DNA of 64,000 nucleotides from assembly GCF_003696365.1 (NCBI RefSeq), contig NZ_RFFM01000001.1:1379852-1443851 (forward strand), given 5' to 3'. Below are positions 45,425 through 55,493 of the stretch, one piece after another. A program made the translations under genes and the position numbers. The first letter of the stretch is position 1; each line of letters starts with the position of its first letter. This DNA comes from Stutzerimonas zhaodongensis (GTDB lineage: Bacteria; Pseudomonadota; Gammaproteobacteria; Pseudomonadales; Pseudomonadaceae). Under the pieces are notes generated by a model that was not told the DNA's origin, did not search any database, and was given only the letters and a program-made list of their open reading frames with translations.

Positions 45425-46412
45425 GCTGTCATTGATCACCGCGCTGTGCCTGATCGCCGTCAATGCTCAGGCGCAGGACGCCACGCATGATTCCAGTTAT
45501 TCCAGCCATGGCGGTCATGGCGGCCAAGAGCATCGGGGTCATGCACCTTCACGGGCCGGGGCTGACGGAACGGCGCACGATCGCCCACATCATGGCCATC
45601 ACCAACAGCCCGCTCATGGCCAGATGAACCATGACGCCATGGATCACTCCCGGCATGAGATGCCGCACCCGTCCAGAGTGGCAGTTCCGGCGGAACAGCA
45701 CTCACGCACACCGATTCCGGCCATCACCCCCGCCGATCGTGCCGCAGCGTTCCCCGATCTGCCGGCGCATGACATGCATCAGGGCGGCAGCCATTTCATG
45801 TTTGTCGCCGACGAACTGGAGTGGCAGGACGCCAACGACGGGAGCACTCTGGCCTGGAATCTCAACGGCTGGTGGGGCGGCGATATCGACCGCCTGGCGT
45901 TCCGTTCCGAAGGCGAGCGAACCAATGGTCATACGGAAGAGGCGGAGCTGCAGCTGCTCTGGAGTCATGCCATCGGCCCCTGGTGGGAGACGGTTGCCGG
46001 CGTTCGCCAGGACTTCAAGCCAGGGTCGCCGCAAACATGGGCGGCGTTCGGCATCCAGGGGATGCCTTTGTACGGACTCGAAACCGAAGCCACTGCCTTC
46101 ATCGGCGAGGGTGGCCAGACCTCTCTGCGGCTTGAGGCCGAGTACGACATGCTGCTGACCCAGCGCTGGGTGCTGCAGCCCAAAGCCGAGGTCAACCTGC
46201 ATGGGCGCAATGACGCCAGCCGCGGCGTGGGTGCAGGTTTCAGTGACGCCAGTATCGGTCTGCGGCTACGCTACGAGATCAACCGCCAACTCGCGCCATA
46301 TGTGGGTGTGAGCTGGACTCGCGCCTATGGCAACAGCGCCGACATGCTGCGGTCCGAGGATGAAGACACGAGCGAAGCGCGCCTGGTGGCGGGCATCCGA
46401 TTCTGGTTCTGA
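45414..46412 (+). CDS. copB: Copper resistance outer membrane protein CopB
   Basis: CopB is an outer membrane beta-barrel of copper resistance operons. The 332-residue product has a signal peptide (about 20 residues, [20 protein letters not shown]), a His/Met-rich region at 25-90 and a C-terminal barrel domain ([47 protein letters not shown], ending [11 protein letters not shown] with a terminal Phe as in barrel proteins). The start lies within the copA 3' end (11-bp overlap), and the cytochrome gene follows 10 bp after the stop. Confidence 0.95.
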   Translation: MTIKLSLITALCLIAVNAQAQDATHDSSYSSHGGHGGQEHRGHAPSRAGADGTAHDRPHHGHHQQPAHGQMNHDAMDHSRHEMPHPSRVAVPAEQHSRTPIPAITPADRAAAFPDLPAHDMHQGGSHFMFVADELEWQDANDGSTLAWNLNGWWGGDIDRLAFRSEGERTNGHTEEAELQLLWSHAIGPWWETVAGVRQDFKPGSPQTWAAFGIQGMPLYGLETEATAFIGEGGQTSLRLEAEYDMLLTQRWVLQPKAEVNLHGRNDASRGVGAGFSDASIGLRLRYEINRQLAPYVGVSWTRAYGNSADMLRSEDEDTSEARLVAGIRFWF

Positions 46413-46422
46413 GGCTGTGGCC

Positions 46423-47061
46423 ATGCTCAAGATACTGGTGACACTTCTACTGGCCGTGCTTGCCCTGATCGTCATTGGGGCGGGCATTGTGTATTCCGGT
46501 GTCATCAATGTCGGTGCAGATGCGCCTCATGCCAATGCCATCCACGCACTGCTGGAAACTGCCCGCCACCGTTCCATTGCAGTACGCGCCAAGGACATTG
46601 AAGTGCCTGATCTGAACGATACCAAGCTGATTCGCTCAGGCGCCGGGAACTACGATGCCATGTGCGCCGGCTGCCATCTGGCGCCAGGCGTCGTTTCGAC
46701 CGAGCTCAGCGAAAACCTCAACCCACCGCCGCCTGCCCTGACGGACGCCAATCGTAAGCACGAACCGGCTGAGGACTTCTGGACCATCAAACACGGGATC
46801 AGATCCACGGCGATGCCCGCCTGGGGCAAGAGCATGGCTGACTCTTACATATGGGGAATGGTTGCCCTTCTAGAGCAATTGCCGGCCCTCACGCCGATGG
46901 AGTATCAGGCGCTGGTGGCAGCGAGCGATGGCCATCAGCATGGGGGTGGCGAGAGTCATGTAAGCAGCGATCAACCGACTGGCGCTGACCCACAGCAATC
47001 GAAAGGTGCGCCTTCCACCGACGTTCACCATCATGCGGACGGAACCGACCATCATCATTGA
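46423..47061 (+). CDS. Cytochrome c with His-rich C-terminus in the copper operon
   Basis: The 212-residue product has an N-terminal membrane anchor (residues 3-26), one haem-binding CAGCH motif (81-85), an axial Met candidate (Met131 in MPAWGKSM), and a low-complexity tail ending DVHHHADGTDHHH that could bind copper. It probably transfers electrons in the periplasm, perhaps to accept electrons from Cu(I) oxidation by CopA, but this is inference. The ATG at 46423 has GAGG upstream. Last gene of the copper operon. Confidence 0.85.
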   Translation: MLKILVTLLLAVLALIVIGAGIVYSGVINVGADAPHANAIHALLETARHRSIAVRAKDIEVPDLNDTKLIRSGAGNYDAMCAGCHLAPGVVSTELSENLNPPPPALTDANRKHEPAEDFWTIKHGIRSTAMPAWGKSMADSYIWGMVALLEQLPALTPMEYQALVAASDGHQHGGGESHVSSDQPTGADPQQSKGAPSTDVHHHADGTDHHH

Positions 47062-47066
47062 CTCGC

Positions 47067-47099
47067 CGTCGCGACGTCCTGTCCCAGGACGTCGCGACG
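47067..47099. terminator. Long perfect hairpin between the cytochrome and opgH genes
   Basis: CGTCGCGACGTCCTG and CAGGACGTCGCGACG form a 15-bp perfect stem around the loop TCC, filling most of the 47 bp between two convergent stop codons. There is no T-run, so intrinsic termination is uncertain; a bidirectional stop or RNA 3'-end protection is likely. Confidence 0.65.
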
Positions 47100-47108
47100 A
47101 TCACGGGA

Positions 47109-49688
47109 TCAGCTTTGCGGGGATGCGATAGTTTCTTGCGGAGTGCTGGCCAGACCCGGGTAGCGATAAGCGTCGCGCCAGTTCTGGTAACGCTGATCCT
47201 GCCAGACCCGCAGATGCAACCGCGCCATACCATCCGGATCGTTCAGCAGCCGCCAGCGCGCCGCTTCGGCAGCACCGTCTGGACCGGCATCAAGGATTTG
47301 CTGCATGCGCTGTTCGCGCAGCACCTCAGCACCATGGACGACCTTGGCATGACGGGCCCGCGCCATGCCGCACACCAGTGCGTTGTAGATCGGATCAACC
47401 GTCGCCGCGATGAAGCCGTTGTGCAAGGCATTGGCCTGATTTTCCCGCGTATAGCGATCGGTAGAAGACAGCTCCTGGGGTGGGTTGAACTCCTCCGGAA
47501 TCAGGAACAGCTTGCGCCGGAACGCAGCGAGCCCGAGCCCCGTGCGACTGGTGATCACCGACACCGGCGCCGCCAGCATCAGTGAGACCACGATCGGTGC
47601 CAACCACCAGAGGAACGACGGATCGAGCCAGGCCACCAGTGCCGTCCACAGCGCGCCGAGCAACATTTGCGGGCCGTGCCGACGCAGCGCCTCGCCCCAT
47701 GGCGTCGCATTGTCGGCGCGCTGTGGTGAGTTCCACTGCACCGACCAGCCGAGAAACGCAGCAGTTACGAACACCGAGTGAAACAGCATGCGCACTGGGG
47801 CGGCCAACATCGAGAACAAGGTTTCCAGCAACATCGAGAGCACCAGCCGCAGGCGGCCGCCGTACTCATGGGCACCCTGAATACAGATCAGCAATACGCT
47901 GAGCAACTTGGGCAGAAACAGCAGCGTCAAGGTTGCGGAGAACAGCGCAATCGCTTCCTGCGGATGCCACTGGGGCCAAAGCGGGTATAGCTGGTTAGGC
48001 TGCAGGAAGTACTCCGGCACCATCAGCGTATGGATGGCCAGCAGTCCTGTCGACAGTGCCAGGAAGGTGAACCACAGCGGCGCCGATAGGTAGGACATCA
48101 CGCCAGTCAGGAACACGAAACGATGCACCGTGTGCATGCCCTTGACCAGGAAAAGCCGGAAGTTCATAAGGTTGCCATGGCACCAGCGCCGGTCGCGTTT
48201 GAGCTCGTCCAGCAGGTTCGGCGGTAGCTCTTCGTAGCTGCCCGGCAGATCATAGGCGATCCACACCCCCCAGCCGGCGCGGCGCATCAAGGCAGCTTCG
48301 ACGAAATCGTGGGAGAGAATGTCACCCGCGAAAGAGCCTTTGCCCGGCAACGGCGCCAGGGCGCAGTGCTCGATGAAGGGCTGAACCCGAATGATCGCGT
48401 TATGGCCCCAGTAATGCGATTCGCCCAGCTGCCAGAAATTGAGCCCGGCGGTGAACAATGGCCCGTAGACGCGGGTTGCGAACTGCTGCATGCGGGCATA
48501 AAGGGTATCCATGCCGGACGCCTTCGGCGCCGTCTGGATGATGCCCGCTCCAGGGTTCGCTTCCATCAGCCTTACCAGACTGGTCAGGCAGTCCCCGCTC
48601 ATCACGCTGTCCGCATCGAGCACGACCATGTAACGGTAGCTGCTACCCCAACGACGGCAGAAGTCGTCGATGTTGCCACTCTTGCGCTTCACTCGCCGAC
48701 GGCGGCGGCGATAGAAGATGTGACCGAATCCGTCGACTTCGCGACAAACCTCCAGCCAGGCCTTCTGCTCCGCGACGCAGGTATCGGGATCGTTACTGTC
48801 GCTGAGCACGAAGATGTCGAAATGCTCCATCTGCCCGGTGGCCTTGAGCGATTCGAAGGTCGCCCGCAGACCGGCAAACACGCGCGGAACGTCTTCGTTG
48901 GCGATGGGCATTACCAGGGCCGTGCGCGCCTCACGTGGGATCGGCCCGTCATCAAGGGTGCTGGCCGAGATATTGTAATGATCGTGTCCTTTGAGCAGCT
49001 GGAAGAACCCCATGAGCGCAGTCCAGAAACCCACGGACACCCAGCAGAACAGCAGCGCGAACAACATCAGGATGCTGGTCTGTACCACGTAAGGAAGAAT
49101 CTGCCGAGCCGACTCCTGCAGCGGCTGCTGGAATACCTCCTGCAGATCGATAAGCGCCCAACCCTGGTAGGGCAAGACTGACTTCATGTGCCAAGTGGCA
49201 ATGACGGTCTGCACCAGCATCAGTAACAGCAAGGTGGTACGGCGGAAGGCCGCCACCTTGCGCCAGCCTGATCGGTCGACAATCGGCGCTGGCAACTCGA
49301 CGGTGCGGTTCTTCTTGCGCAGCAATCGCCACCAGCTCAACCGAAGCACGTTGGTGTGCCACGGTTCCGGAACCATACGAGTGCGTACGATGGGCGGCGT
49401 AGAGTTGATGCAAATGCGATTCTGATGATCGCGACCCAACGCCCTCGCCCGCTCCAGGGTCTCACCCCAGCCAAGCCTCAGACGAGCAGCAACCGAGCCA
49501 AGCAGATCACCTCCGCTCGGCGCGGCATCAGCATTGCCAGATACGCTGCGGCCCAACGCCCGATGCACGTCTTCGAGGCCTCCGCCGCCCTGCTCCACCT
49601 CGTGGCTCAGGGCTTGGCGCTGCTGTTCGTCGAGCGGCAGCTGGCTGATGTAGCGACCAGTAATCGAGGGTTCCACGGGATTACTCAT
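47109..49688 (-). CDS. opgH: Glucans biosynthesis glucosyltransferase
   Basis: OpgH (MdoH) makes the beta-1,2-glucan backbone of osmoregulated periplasmic glucans from UDP-glucose. The 859-residue product has an N-terminal cytoplasmic region, two membrane segments near 155-175 and 205-240, a GT2 domain with [14 protein letters not shown] and the [10 protein letters not shown] (RW) motif, and six or so C-terminal membrane segments. The ATG overlaps the opgG stop by 8 bp; the two genes form the usual operon. Confidence 0.96.
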   Translation of the reverse strand: MSNPVEPSITGRYISQLPLDEQQRQALSHEVEQGGGGLEDVHRALGRSVSGNADAAPSGGDLLGSVAARLRLGWGETLERARALGRDHQNRICINSTPPIVRTRMVPEPWHTNVLRLSWWRLLRKKNRTVELPAPIVDRSGWRKVAAFRRTTLLLLMLVQTVIATWHMKSVLPYQGWALIDLQEVFQQPLQESARQILPYVVQTSILMLFALLFCWVSVGFWTALMGFFQLLKGHDHYNISASTLDDGPIPREARTALVMPIANEDVPRVFAGLRATFESLKATGQMEHFDIFVLSDSNDPDTCVAEQKAWLEVCREVDGFGHIFYRRRRRRVKRKSGNIDDFCRRWGSSYRYMVVLDADSVMSGDCLTSLVRLMEANPGAGIIQTAPKASGMDTLYARMQQFATRVYGPLFTAGLNFWQLGESHYWGHNAIIRVQPFIEHCALAPLPGKGSFAGDILSHDFVEAALMRRAGWGVWIAYDLPGSYEELPPNLLDELKRDRRWCHGNLMNFRLFLVKGMHTVHRFVFLTGVMSYLSAPLWFTFLALSTGLLAIHTLMVPEYFLQPNQLYPLWPQWHPQEAIALFSATLTLLFLPKLLSVLLICIQGAHEYGGRLRLVLSMLLETLFSMLAAPVRMLFHSVFVTAAFLGWSVQWNSPQRADNATPWGEALRRHGPQMLLGALWTALVAWLDPSFLWWLAPIVVSLMLAAPVSVITSRTGLGLAAFRRKLFLIPEEFNPPQELSSTDRYTRENQANALHNGFIAATVDPIYNALVCGMARARHAKVVHGAEVLREQRMQQILDAGPDGAAEAARWRLLNDPDGMARLHLRVWQDQRYQNWRDAYRYPGLASTPQETIASPQS

Positions 49689-51252
49689 TGGTCGGAATCT
49701 GATAGCTCCAGGTTTCGGAAAGCGTGTTCTCGCCTTCCACTAATGCTGCCCGCAGCTCCACGGGGCGTTTCGCATCGCGCACTTTCAAGCGCAAGGTCAA
49801 GCGCCAACCTTTGGTTACCGGGTTGTACCGCAGGTTGTTCTCGACCAGCTCAGCGTTGTCGTCAACGCTGACGCGAGTACTCACCGGTGCGTCCGCTGGC
49901 AGTTCGGCCAAATTGGGACCAACGAAGTCGACGATAAGCGCCGTGCTGCCGTCAGGCTGACGGATCAGGTTCGATTGCTTCACATCGCCAGTCGAGAGCC
50001 GCGTCTGGCTGACCCAGGCGATCTTTTCATCATGCAGCGCGGGCTCGTCCATGGTGAAGTGGAGGCGGTACTCGAAGTCCAGCGGCTCGCCAGGCTCCGG
50101 GCGCTCGTCAGGTACCCAGAACGCAACGATGTTGTCATTGGTTTCGTCCGGGGTGGGAATCTCGATCAACTCCACGCGCCCCTTGCCCCAGTCACCTTTC
50201 GGCTCGACCCAGCCGCTGGGACGCAATTCGTAGCGGTCGTCAAGATCCTCGTAGCGATCGAAATCACGGGTGCGCTGGAGCAGACCGAAACCACGCGGGT
50301 TCTCGACGCTATAACTGCTGATGGCCAATCGCTTGGGGTTATTCAGCGGTCGCCAGATCCACTCATCCGCACCGGCATGGATCGCCAGCCCCTCTGAATC
50401 GTGTAGCTGCGGACGGTAATTGAGCATATTGCTGGGCTGATTAGCGCCGAACAGATACATGCTGGTAAGCGCGCCAAGGCCAAGCTTCTCTATCGGGTCG
50501 CGCAGATAGACGCGCGCCTTTACATCGACAGTGCTGTCCTTGCCTGGAGTGACCACCATTCGGTATGCACCGGTGGCACGGGGTGAGTCGAGCAGTGCAT
50601 AGATCACCAGATTACGGCGGTCAGCCTCGGGCCGCTCGACCCAGAACTCCCGGAACCGTGGGAATTCTTCGCCGCTCGGTAACGCCGTATCGATCGCCAG
50701 GCCGCGCGCTGACAGACCATAGACCTGGTCCTTGCCGATCACCCTGAAGTAGCTGGCGCCCAGCAGCGTCATCAGCTCGTCCGCCTTATCCGCCTTGTTC
50801 AGTGGATAGAGCACCTTGAAACCGGCAAAACCAAGATCTTCCAATGCCGAAGGCTCGATCTGCACTTTGCCGAAATCGAACATTTCCGGTTCGTATCTGA
50901 TTTGTTCAACACCGTTGGCGGTGATCTCGTTGATCCTCACCGGCACGTCGAAGTGCATGCCCTGGTGGTAGAACCGCAGCTCGAACGGCGTCGGCAGGTC
51001 CTTCCACACTGCCTTGTCGCCCCGGAAATGAAGCTGCTGGTAGTCGGCGAATGCCATGTTGCGAAAAACCGGCGGCAAATTGCTCTGCGGAGCCGAATAG
51101 CTCTGCCCTGCCAGTTTCTCGGCTTTGGCCGCCACATCGTCAAGGCTGAATGCCCAGCCTTGGCCAGCAAACATCCCCAAGCACAGACTCAACGTCATTC
51201 CCAGTGCCCGACCTTTGCGAGCGCCTGTTTCGAAATGAAAGGTACGTGACAC
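49681..51252 (-). CDS. opgG: Glucans biosynthesis protein OpgG
   Basis: OpgG (MdoG) is the periplasmic protein needed for glucan branching or release. The 523-residue product has a signal peptide (long, Tat-lacking, about 34 residues, with [18 protein letters not shown]) and the OpgG/OpgD domain ([73 protein letters not shown]). The start is a GTG at 51252 with a strong GGAGG five bases upstream. bglX lies 231 bp upstream on the same strand. Confidence 0.95.
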   Translation of the reverse strand: MSRTFHFETGARKGRALGMTLSLCLGMFAGQGWAFSLDDVAAKAEKLAGQSYSAPQSNLPPVFRNMAFADYQQLHFRGDKAVWKDLPTPFELRFYHQGMHFDVPVRINEITANGVEQIRYEPEMFDFGKVQIEPSALEDLGFAGFKVLYPLNKADKADELMTLLGASYFRVIGKDQVYGLSARGLAIDTALPSGEEFPRFREFWVERPEADRRNLVIYALLDSPRATGAYRMVVTPGKDSTVDVKARVYLRDPIEKLGLGALTSMYLFGANQPSNMLNYRPQLHDSEGLAIHAGADEWIWRPLNNPKRLAISSYSVENPRGFGLLQRTRDFDRYEDLDDRYELRPSGWVEPKGDWGKGRVELIEIPTPDETNDNIVAFWVPDERPEPGEPLDFEYRLHFTMDEPALHDEKIAWVSQTRLSTGDVKQSNLIRQPDGSTALIVDFVGPNLAELPADAPVSTRVSVDDNAELVENNLRYNPVTKGWRLTLRLKVRDAKRPVELRAALVEGENTLSETWSYQIPTNE

Positions 51253-51483
51253 ATCGCCTCCTGAGCTATCACGATTACCGCCGACCGCACCGCGGCCCGG
51301 TTTGCCCTCGTTGGTCTACCCCAGCGGCAAATGATTCCCCGGGTAAACGAGCGAAGCGGCAAATCATCCCATGCGGCACAGCGGCCGGATAGCGGGTCAG
51401 AGCGGTCTTTTTGCAGCCGACGACTGTCGACGGCGCGCTTTCTGCCGTGGAGAACTGCGGCTACCGACGGCAGCCGCACTTCA

Positions 51484-53775
51484 TCACAGCAATGTGAATT
51501 TCGCAGGTTTGACCCGTTGCGAGTCCAGCCCGATCTGCACTTCGAATGCACCCGGCTCGGCAACGCGCTGAAGCTGTGCGTTGACGAACTCCAGGTCGTC
51601 TTCATCGACCCGGAAAGTGACCTCCCGGACCTCGCCCGGTTTGAGCGAGACCTTGCGGAAATCCTTCAATTCCTTGACCGGACGAATGACCGAAGCCACT
51701 TCGTCGCGGATGTATAGCTGCACCACCGTTGCCCCCTCACGCTGGCCGACGTTCTTCAGCGTAACGCTTGCCTCGATACCCCCGTCACGTGTCATCGTCG
51801 AGCTGGACAGGCGCACGTCTGAGATATCGAAGTCGGTGTAACTCAAACCGTAACCGAATGGGTACAGCGGGCCGGTGGGCTCTTCGAAATAATGGGAGGT
51901 GTAGTTGCCAGGCTTGCCTTCAACATAGGGGCGCCCTACCCGCAGATGGTTGTAGTACGTCGGGATTTGCCCCACCGATCGAGGAATGGAGATCGGCAGC
52001 TTGCCGGACGGGTTGTAATCGCCGAACAGCACATCGGAGATGGCATGGCCGCCTTCAGTGCCCGTGAACCAGGTTTCCAGAACTGCATCGGCGTTGTTTC
52101 TCGCCCAGTTCAAGTCCAGCGGACGCCCGTTCATGATGACCAGAACCAGCGGCTTGCCGGTCTTCTTCAACGCACGCAGAAGCGCCTTCTGGCTGGCCGG
52201 GATCTGCAATGAGGTACGGCTTGATGACTCGTGGGACATGCCACGCGACTCGCCCACTGCGGCGACGATGACATCGGCCTGCTCGGCAGCGGCAACCGCC
52301 TCGGCAATCATCTCTGCGGGGGAGCGCGGCCCCTGCACCACCTCGGGACTGTCCCAATTGAGAAAGTTGAGATACTCGACCATGTGCTTGTCGTCCGTGA
52401 TGTTGGCGCCGACGGCATGGAGCAGTTTCGCCTTATTGCCCAGTGCGTCGAGCATGCCCTGACGTAGCGTCACGGATTGCTTGGCGACACCTGAGGCAGA
52501 CCAGCTACCCATCATGTCGACTGGCGAATCGGCCAGCGGCCCAACCAGGGCGATGGTGCCGCTTCTTTTCAGCGGCAGTGTCCGGTCACGGTTTTCAAGC
52601 AGCACGATCGACTGTCTGGCTACCTCTCGCGCTTCCTTTCGATGGAGGCGGTTTTCAGCGTTGCGGTCTTTCGGGTCGTCTTGGGCCAGACCGATGCGGC
52701 GAAACGGATCGTGGAACAGGCCCATATCGTATTTCGCGCCCAGCACCTCACGCACCGCCTTGTCGATTTCACCGATCTCGACATCCCCCGAGGCCACAAG
52801 ACCGGGCAACTCCTGCTGGTACAGGGAATCCGCCATGCTCATGTCGACGCCGGCCTTGATGGCCAACAGCGCGGCCTCGCGCTCGTCACGCGCAACGCCA
52901 TGGCGTATCAATTCGCTGATCGCGCCATGGTCGCTGAGCGTGACCCCCTCGAAACCCCAGTCCCGTCGCAAAAGATCCTTCAACAGCCAGCTATTGGCGC
53001 TGGCCGGCACGCCGTTGATCGAGTTCAACGCCACCATCACACCGCCCGCCCCTGCATCGACGGCGGCACGATAAGGTGGGAGGTAATCCTGATGCATCCG
53101 CAGCGGGCTCATGTCCACCACGTTGTAGTCACGACCACCTTCCACGGCGCCGTAGAGCGCGAAGTGCTTGACGCTGGCCGTCACGCTGTCTGCGGCTGCG
53201 GGAGATTTTCCCTGATAGGCCTGGACCATGGTGCGAGCGATTTCCGAGACCAGGTAAGGGTCCTCGCCGAAGCCCTCGGACGTGCGTCCCCACCGTGGAT
53301 CGCGGGAGATATCGACCATGGGCGCGAATGTCATGTCCAGGCCGTCGGCGCTGGCCTCGATCGCCGATACCCGCCCGCTGGTAGCGATGGTGGCCAAGTC
53401 CCAGGTTGACGCCAATCCAAGGCTGATGGGAAAGATTGTGCGGTGGCCGTGCACCACATCGTAGGCAAAGAACACCGGGATCTTCAGGCGGCTGCGCAAG
53501 GCCGCTTCCTGCATTGGACGGTTATCGGGGCGTGTAACCGTGTTGAAAGTACCGCCGATATGACCTGCCTGCAGTTCTTCGAGCATGCGTTCACGAGGCA
53601 TGTCGCCACCGATGCTGATCAGCCGTAACTGGCCAATTTTCTCTTCCAGCGTCATCTGCTCGATCAGGCTGGCGATGAACGCCGGCTTGTCATCCAGCAA
53701 CGACGAGGGGGTTTGGGCAGCGATCGAGTGCAGCGACACACCGGCCATCAGACCGAGCAGATACAGCCTTTTCAT
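51484..53775 (-). CDS. bglX: Periplasmic beta-glucosidase (glycoside hydrolase family 3)
   Basis: The 763-residue GH3 enzyme hydrolyses beta-glucosides in the periplasm. It has a signal peptide (about 20 residues), the N-terminal GH3 barrel (FAYDVVHGHRTIFPISLGLAS, SVKHFALYG), the nucleophile in GVTLSDHGAI, a C-terminal GH3 domain (VVAAVGESRGMSHESSSR) and a fibronectin-like end domain. The ATG at 53775 is chosen over an upstream in-frame start because only it gives a signal peptide. Position upstream of opgGH suggests it may act on periplasmic glucans, which are beta-linked. Confidence 0.94.
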   Translation of the reverse strand: MKRLYLLGLMAGVSLHSIAAQTPSSLLDDKPAFIASLIEQMTLEEKIGQLRLISIGGDMPRERMLEELQAGHIGGTFNTVTRPDNRPMQEAALRSRLKIPVFFAYDVVHGHRTIFPISLGLASTWDLATIATSGRVSAIEASADGLDMTFAPMVDISRDPRWGRTSEGFGEDPYLVSEIARTMVQAYQGKSPAAADSVTASVKHFALYGAVEGGRDYNVVDMSPLRMHQDYLPPYRAAVDAGAGGVMVALNSINGVPASANSWLLKDLLRRDWGFEGVTLSDHGAISELIRHGVARDEREAALLAIKAGVDMSMADSLYQQELPGLVASGDVEIGEIDKAVREVLGAKYDMGLFHDPFRRIGLAQDDPKDRNAENRLHRKEAREVARQSIVLLENRDRTLPLKRSGTIALVGPLADSPVDMMGSWSASGVAKQSVTLRQGMLDALGNKAKLLHAVGANITDDKHMVEYLNFLNWDSPEVVQGPRSPAEMIAEAVAAAEQADVIVAAVGESRGMSHESSSRTSLQIPASQKALLRALKKTGKPLVLVIMNGRPLDLNWARNNADAVLETWFTGTEGGHAISDVLFGDYNPSGKLPISIPRSVGQIPTYYNHLRVGRPYVEGKPGNYTSHYFEEPTGPLYPFGYGLSYTDFDISDVRLSSSTMTRDGGIEASVTLKNVGQREGATVVQLYIRDEVASVIRPVKELKDFRKVSLKPGEVREVTFRVDEDDLEFVNAQLQRVAEPGAFEVQIGLDSQRVKPAKFTLL

Positions 53776-54043
53776 CGTTGAAAATTTCCTTGGCCTACGA
53801 GGCGAATGGAGCAGACCGGATAGATGCCGGAGTGCCCGGCTGAAACCGCTCGCGATTATGGATATGTCGTTGCATAACAACCAGCGGCGCAGCGTCGAAC
53901 ACGCGTGTTACGCATCACATCGCGTACTCGCCACGCGGTTGATGTGCGGCGAGGGTTTGGCGCTCCTTAACAGTCATCGGTGTGAGCGGACTCACTCAAC
54001 GCGAAGCGCATCGGCACGCCTGCATAAATCGCCGGATAGATCC
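53776..54043. other. Gap upstream of bglX, no feature seen
   Basis: 268 bp between the bglX start and the DUF3087 stop. It must hold the bglX promoter; I see no convincing -35/-10 pair, hairpin or small gene. Confidence 0.5.
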
Positions 54044-54583
54044 TCACCTGGCTGCAGGGAATCTCTTTACGGCACCCAGCCAGTCATCGTGCAACTGGTT
54101 CTGATCGGTCTCAAGCCGTTGCACTTGCATCAACTCTAGGTGCCGTTCGATATCGCCGGAGACCTCGCCAAGCGAAGCGCTGTTGCCATCGAGCATGTGC
54201 ATCTGCGTGAGACCGAGATGGTAGAAACGCAGCAGCTTCATCGCATCCGGGTCGCCGGCCTGCACGCCTGCGGTCACGTGGTGCATGACGTTAGTGATGC
54301 TCATCAAGCTGCGCTTGAGCCGCCAGCCGTACACCGCACAACTCATCCAGGCCTGTTTCCAGTACAGGCATCGCACCAGGCCGATCGTAATCAGCAGCCC
54401 TGCAACTACACCGGCAATATTCAACCGCAGGTTGTCGCCGCCCGCCTCGCCAAGTAGAGCAACCGCAAGGCTCGCAAGCCCCATCGCCAGCACCGCGAAA
54501 GTGGCGATCACCATCAGCGTGCTACGGCGAGTCTGCTGCCGATAGTTTTCTGGGTTGATGGGCTGAATTTCGAATACCACCAT
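54044..54583 (-). CDS. DUF3087 family membrane protein
   Basis: The 179-residue product has two membrane segments (about 22-45 and 54-74) after the conserved FEIQPINPENYRQQTRRST and before a helical cytoplasmic domain (VYGWRLKRSLMSITNVMHHV, LRFYHLGLTQMHMLDGNSASLGEV). This fits DUF3087, a Pseudomonas family of unknown function. The ATG follows AAGGAA. Flanked by 268 bp (to bglX) and 253 bp (to the next gene) in which I see no gene or clear signal. Confidence 0.82.
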   Translation of the reverse strand: MVVFEIQPINPENYRQQTRRSTLMVIATFAVLAMGLASLAVALLGEAGGDNLRLNIAGVVAGLLITIGLVRCLYWKQAWMSCAVYGWRLKRSLMSITNVMHHVTAGVQAGDPDAMKLLRFYHLGLTQMHMLDGNSASLGEVSGDIERHLELMQVQRLETDQNQLHDDWLGAVKRFPAAR

Positions 54584-54836
54584 TAACAGGTTCCTTGCGT
54601 TGGATTGACCGTGGCCGACGTCCGATGGCGCATTATTACCCAGCCGATCCTTCCACCGCTGACCACGGACAGCATTTGATGTCGCTTGCGCCCGACGCTA
54701 GATAGCGGCTCAGATGTACCGCCGTGCCAACACCGTCGCAGCGTAGAGCGCGCAACTGATCGGCTGCCTTTCACGTGCCAGACTCAGGCTCTATGATCAG
54801 CACGTCGCTCCTGCCCAGAAAGAAGGATTTCAATCG

Positions 54837-55412
54837 ATGAGCCTTTATGAGATCGCGTTTTCCGGTGAGCTCGCGCCGGGCGCCAAGCTGGAGCAGGTCG
54901 AGGCCAATCTGACCCGCCTGTTCCAAGCCGATGCCCAGCGCATCGCCGCACTGTTCTCGGGTCGTCGCATCGTGATCAAGCAGAACCTCGATCACACCAG
55001 CGTAGAAAAGTATCGTCAGGCCATGGCCCGTGCAGGCGCGGTCGCTGAAGTCCGGCCTATGCCGGTGGAAGTCGAGGAAATCGAGCTCGCACCGCCGCCC
55101 GCCGAAGAGCCTGCGGCGGCACCGCAGACATCGACCAGCCCAGCGCCGGCTCTCTCTACGCGGCCCTCACCGCAACCCCTGAAAGTGATACCGCGCGATG
55201 AGTACATGGCGGCATTCGTCGACGTCGAGGCGCCAGACTTTGGCATTGCGCCCGCCGGAGTCGATCTCCAGGACGCCCGTCCTGCCGCAAAGGCGCCAGA
55301 CGTCGATCTGTCGCAGTTCAGCCTGGCCCCCGTAGGCAGTGACATGGGCGAACGCCGCCGCGCAAGCGACGCGCCTGTTCCCGACACGTCCCACCTGAAA
55401 TTGGCAGACTGA
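54837..55412 (+). CDS. Hypothetical protein with N-terminal basic helix domain and Ala/Pro-rich tail
   Basis: The 191-residue product has a small N-terminal domain (residues 1-75, YEIAFSGELAPGAKLEQVEANLTRLFQADAQRIAALFSGRRIVIKQNLD) of a type I recognise from other Pseudomonas proteins of unknown function, where it precedes membrane or low-complexity regions. Residues 78-190 are Ala/Pro-rich and acidic, with no motif. A ribosome site GAAGGA lies before the ATG. It is 81 bp upstream of the exonuclease gene and may be co-transcribed, but a functional link to DNA repair is not shown. Confidence 0.7.
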   Translation: MSLYEIAFSGELAPGAKLEQVEANLTRLFQADAQRIAALFSGRRIVIKQNLDHTSVEKYRQAMARAGAVAEVRPMPVEVEEIELAPPPAEEPAAAPQTSTSPAPALSTRPSPQPLKVIPRDEYMAAFVDVEAPDFGIAPAGVDLQDARPAAKAPDVDLSQFSLAPVGSDMGERRRASDAPVPDTSHLKLAD

Positions 55413-55493
55413 TTGCTCATCGGGCGCGCGGCGCCCGAACTCATCGCCAACCGAGACGCTCCAACCTTACAAGCCCTCAATGTGCCTGTATCA

